Origin: Desulfobacterales bacterium
Lineage (GTDB): Bacteria > Desulfobacterota > Desulfobacteria > Desulfobacterales > RPRI01
Reading direction: 5' to 3'
Length of the DNA stretch: 8,280 nucleotides
Assembly: GCA_020052975.1 (NCBI GenBank)
Contig: JAGVOC010000098.1
Coordinates: 1 to 8,280, forward strand
The notes under the pieces were generated by a model. That model worked only from the letters and a program-made list of their open reading frames with translations, did no database searches and had not been told where the DNA came from. This document shows, one piece after another, positions 5,809 to 8,280 of this stretch. Made by a program: the position numbers and the translations under genes. The first letter of the stretch is position 1. Each line of letters starts with the position of its first letter.

Positions 5809-7871
5809 AACTGAATCTCCAGACAAGATCAGTGCTCCTGATCGCATGGATCCTTTTCCTTGCCATCAGCCTGAACACCGCTATCCTGACCTATATAGCC
5901 CATAACCGGTATAAACAGGCAATACTTTCAAAGGTCGGCTCTGCCGGCGAAGCCATGAAAGAAGAGATTGCCAAAGTCCTATCTCTCGGTCTTTCGCTTG
6001 AGAATATCGAGGGACTGAATGAAAAAATGAAACGTGCCGTACTGGACAGCACGGTCGGTTATGCGATGATCCTCAATATGGAAGGGAGGATACTTTTCCA
6101 TAGTGATGAAGGGGATATCGGGAAAGTGTTCAAGGATGCCGCGACACTGAATGCATTGAGTGCAGGCGGGAATCTTGTACAGAAATGGGGAGACTTCTAC
6201 GATATCGCAATCCCGCTGCAGGACGCGGAGGGAAAAAGTGTCGGTATCCTGAGGATCGGGGTAAAATCGGGGGTCATTCAGAAAGAACTCTATACGCTTA
6301 TTTTCTGGGCTGCCATCCTCTCTGCGCTGAGTTTCCTGCTGTTTTCCGCAGTCATTTATTTTTCCGTGTCGAAGTTTATCACAGGGCCTATCATGAATAT
6401 GGAAAAAGTTGCGTCAAGGATCTCTGCCGGGGATTTGACGCAGACGGTGAAGAAGACGGGAAAAGACGAGATTGCCTCTCTCGCTGAAGCGATCAACAGT
6501 ATGGGATTGAATTTAAGAGATATGCTTTTCAAGATAAAAAACCTCGCAGAAAACGTTTCCTCGGTTACCGCTACCATTACAGAGTCTCCGGCAAGCGTCC
6601 TCAGGGTCGGTGAACTCCAGAAGACCGCTATCGAGCAGAATGCCGTTTCTATCGAAGAGTTGAATGCATCTGTTTCCTCCATTGCCCTGAGTTCCGAAAG
6701 TCTTTATGAATCTGTGGAAAAAGCTGCAAGCGCCGTTGAGGAAATGACGGCGTCAATATCAGCAGTCTCTGAAAGCGCAAGAATTTTCAATGATGCATCG
6801 CATAAAACTGCGTCATCTATAGATGAAATGATATCTTCTCTCAAAAATACAGCCAGAAGCGTCGAGCTTTTGTCCGCATCGTCAGAAGAAAGCGCTTCCG
6901 CTCTTGATCAGGTAAATGCTACCGTCAGGGAGATACAGGTAAGCGCGGAGAAATCTGTCGTGCTTGCGGAGAAGGTATCACATGAGGCTTCAGAGAAAGG
7001 GTTGACCACAGTGAACATGGCAATCACGGGGATGGAAGATATCAGAGGGAGTGTCAATGCCATTTCAGAAAAGATAAACCTTCTCGGCAAAAGGTCAGAG
7101 GAGATCGGAAGCATTGTGAATGTTATAGACGATCTGTCACAGCAGACAAACCTGCTCGCACTGAATGCTTCCATTCTCGCAGCTCAGGCCGGAGAACACG
7201 GGAGGGCGTTTACGGTAATTGCTGACGAGAACAAGATGCTTGCGGAGAGGACATCGTCATCAACCAGAGAGATCGCAGCGCTCATCTCCGCTGTGCAGGA
7301 AGAAGCGAGGGCCAGCGTCGAGATGGCTTCAAAGGGCATAAAAACAGTTGACGCCGGCGTTCAGCTTGTCAGTAAAGTGAGAGAAGCCTTTCACAGTATT
7401 TTTAAAAGCGCGAATGTCGCGACCGATATGTCGAGGTCCATACAGCAGGCAACCACTGAGGAAGTGAAGGTGATCATACAGATTACAGATTCCATCAGGC
7501 AGATATCTGAGCAGATAGGGCAGATATCAAGAGCCACAAAGGAGCAGAGCAGAGGCGCCGATTTCATTGTCGAGGCAGCAGAAAATGTTGCATCAGGCTC
7601 TGAGCAGATCAAGAGATCTGCAGAGGAGCAGTTCCAGAGCAACAAACAGATGTTGTCAGTGTACGAAAATGTTTCGGAGCAGACCGGGCAGATCAATTCT
7701 TCCATAAACAACCAGAAGCAAAAGAGCAGCGAGATTGTGATGAATATGGAAAAGATACGGAAGACGACCTCAGACCTTATTTATTCGGCCACAGAGATGG
7801 ACAGAAGCATCAGTTCACTCAGCAAGGATGCGAGGACTCTCCTTGCCGAGCTGCAGAAGTTCAGCGTATGA
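5805..7871 (+). CDS. Methyl-accepting chemotaxis protein with Cache-like sensor and long coiled-coil hairpin
   Basis: The protein has 688 residues. Transmembrane segment 1 is about 8-31 and segment 2 about 165-188. They enclose a periplasmic domain (about 35-162) with single-Cache character: GYAMILNMEGRILFHS at 85-100, then DIGKVF, and a second strand pair near 131-152. A HAMP linker follows at about 189-241, with conserved Pro195 and a DEIASLAEAIN stretch. Residues 242-688 form a helical signalling hairpin rich in Ala, Ser and Glu. Its tip at 448-469 reads TNLLALNASILAAQAGEHGRAF, clearly the CheA/CheW contact region of chemoreceptors. Compared with E. coli Tsr the tip has Leu and Gln where the trimer-contact Glu and Arg lie; similar AAQAGEHG tips exist in environmental receptors as I recall. 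Glu pairs such as VEEMTASI (311-318) may be methylation sites. No C-terminal NWETF-type pentapeptide is present. The overlap with the binding-protein gene suggests that this protein is its signalling partner. Confidence 0.93.
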   Translation: MKLNLQTRSVLLIAWILFLAISLNTAILTYIAHNRYKQAILSKVGSAGEAMKEEIAKVLSLGLSLENIEGLNEKMKRAVLDSTVGYAMILNMEGRILFHSDEGDIGKVFKDAATLNALSAGGNLVQKWGDFYDIAIPLQDAEGKSVGILRIGVKSGVIQKELYTLIFWAAILSALSFLLFSAVIYFSVSKFITGPIMNMEKVASRISAGDLTQTVKKTGKDEIASLAEAINSMGLNLRDMLFKIKNLAENVSSVTATITESPASVLRVGELQKTAIEQNAVSIEELNASVSSIALSSESLYESVEKAASAVEEMTASISAVSESARIFNDASHKTASSIDEMISSLKNTARSVELLSASSEESASALDQVNATVREIQVSAEKSVVLAEKVSHEASEKGLTTVNMAITGMEDIRGSVNAISEKINLLGKRSEEIGSIVNVIDDLSQQTNLLALNASILAAQAGEHGRAFTVIADENKMLAERTSSSTREIAALISAVQEEARASVEMASKGIKTVDAGVQLVSKVREAFHSIFKSANVATDMSRSIQQATTEEVKVIIQITDSIRQISEQIGQISRATKEQSRGADFIVEAAENVASGSEQIKRSAEEQFQSNKQMLSVYENVSEQTGQINSSINNQKQKSSEIVMNMEKIRKTTSDLIYSATEMDRSISSLSKDARTLLAELQKFSV

Positions 7872-7881
7872 TCAGTCATGC

Positions 7882-7910
7882 TTGACACGCCGATGAGTTA
7901 ATTGTTAAAT
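7882..7910 (+). promoter_or_regulatory. Sigma-70 promoter of hrcA
   Basis: TTGACA (7882-7887) and TTAAAT (7905-7910, four of six matches to the -10 consensus) are separated by 17 bases. Transcription would start at about 7917, inside the CIRCE operator, so repressor binding would block initiation. The -35 begins only 10 bases after the stop of the chemoreceptor gene. Confidence 0.7.
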
Positions 7911-7912
7911 TA

Positions 7913-7939
7913 TTAGCACTTGACCATTGAGAGTGCTAA
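7913..7939 (+). promoter_or_regulatory. CIRCE operator (HrcA binding site)
   Basis: Arms TTAGCACTT (7913-7921) and GAGTGCTAA (7931-7939) are separated by 9 bases. The CIRCE consensus is TTAGCACTC-N9-GAGTGCTAA, so the only mismatch is the last base of the left arm. HrcA bound here represses its own operon and releases on heat shock; this is well established for the family. The right arm also overlaps the probable Shine-Dalgarno GAGAG (7929-7933) of hrcA, so the operator covers both the transcription start and the translation start region. Confidence 0.95.
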
Positions 7940-7941
7940 CT

Positions 7942-8280
7942 ATGCAGAATTTAAGCGAACGCAATAAAAAAATCCTCTATGCAATCGTCCAGAGCTACAT
8001 AAATAATCCCGACCCCGTAGGGTCGAGGGTTGTAACCAAGCGCTATTCACTGGGCTTCTCTCCGGCAACCATACGGAACATCATGGCTGATCTCGAAGAA
8101 ATGGGCTTTCTCATACAGCCCCATACTTCGGCGGGAAGGGTCCCCACCGACCTCGGATACCGGTTCTACGTTGATTCTCTCGACGACGAAAGCGACCATC
8201 AGTCAAATATGGAGGTCCTGCATGACCTGTACAGAAAACTCGAAGCCCTGAGGAATAATATCGATATGTTTCTTGGCGAG
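7942..8280 (+). CDS. hrcA: Heat-inducible transcription repressor HrcA, N-terminal part (runs off the window)
   Basis: The frame stays open from the ATG at 7942 to the window end (113 codons) against about 340 residues for the whole family protein. The visible part is the N-terminal winged-helix DNA-binding domain: [17 protein letters not shown] (4-20), DPVGSR (24-29), and the family signature [18 protein letters not shown] (40-57) followed by [18 protein letters not shown] (61-78). HrcA binds CIRCE elements and represses chaperone genes (typically grpE-dnaK-dnaJ and groESL) until heat stress engages GroEL. The CIRCE site directly in front shows autoregulation. In many genomes grpE and dnaK follow; that lies outside this window. 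A GTG at 7933 and a TTG at 7927 are in frame, but the ATG gives the usual start and spacing to GAGAG. Confidence 0.96.
   Translation, partial: MQNLSERNKKILYAIVQSYINNPDPVGSRVVTKRYSLGFSPATIRNIMADLEEMGFLIQPHTSAGRVPTDLGYRFYVDSLDDESDHQSNMEVLHDLYRKLEALRNNIDMFLGE

Overview
The window looks like chromosomal DNA of an anaerobic Gram-negative bacterium that respires on the outside of its cell. It carries two multihaem c-type cytochromes with lipoprotein signals, an outer-membrane beta-barrel and a heat-shock repressor gene (hrcA) with a CIRCE operator. The style fits Nitrospirota or Desulfobacterota-like deltaproteobacteria, but there is no 16S or other marker here, so the taxon is a guess. All convincing genes lie on the + strand.

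Region 1-451 has no convincing gene. It holds a minus-strand terminator-like hairpin (37-73), an AT-rich stretch with several TTGAC/GTCAA half-sites, a perfect-consensus sigma-70 promoter (220-248), and a structured leader of about 195 nt. The leader contains a 17-bp hairpin followed by a T-rich tract, which could act as an attenuator or as the 3' end of a small RNA.

Region 452-7871 is a tight five-gene cluster with little or no space between genes: (1) a seven-haem lipoprotein cytochrome; (2) a decahaem MtrA/DmsE-family cytochrome, here also with a lipobox; (3) an MtrB/PioB-like outer-membrane beta-barrel; (4) an orphan periplasmic binding protein of the ABC_sub_bind type; (5) a long methyl-accepting chemotaxis protein (MCP) with a periplasmic Cache-like domain. 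Genes 1-3 form a plausible porin-cytochrome conduit carrying electrons across the outer membrane. Genes 4 and 5 overlap the conduit genes (TAATG, then ATGA), so a ligand-binding protein and a chemoreceptor appear to be translationally coupled to the electron conduit. The inferred system is one in which a cell senses a solute or electron acceptor and steers or signals while expressing its extracellular electron-transfer machinery.

Region 7872-8280 begins with a second promoter (TTGACA-17-TTAAAT) overlapped downstream by a near-perfect CIRCE element, then the first 113 codons of hrcA, which runs off the window. No terminator is visible between the MCP gene and hrcA, so read-through from the respiratory operon into the heat-shock repressor is possible.
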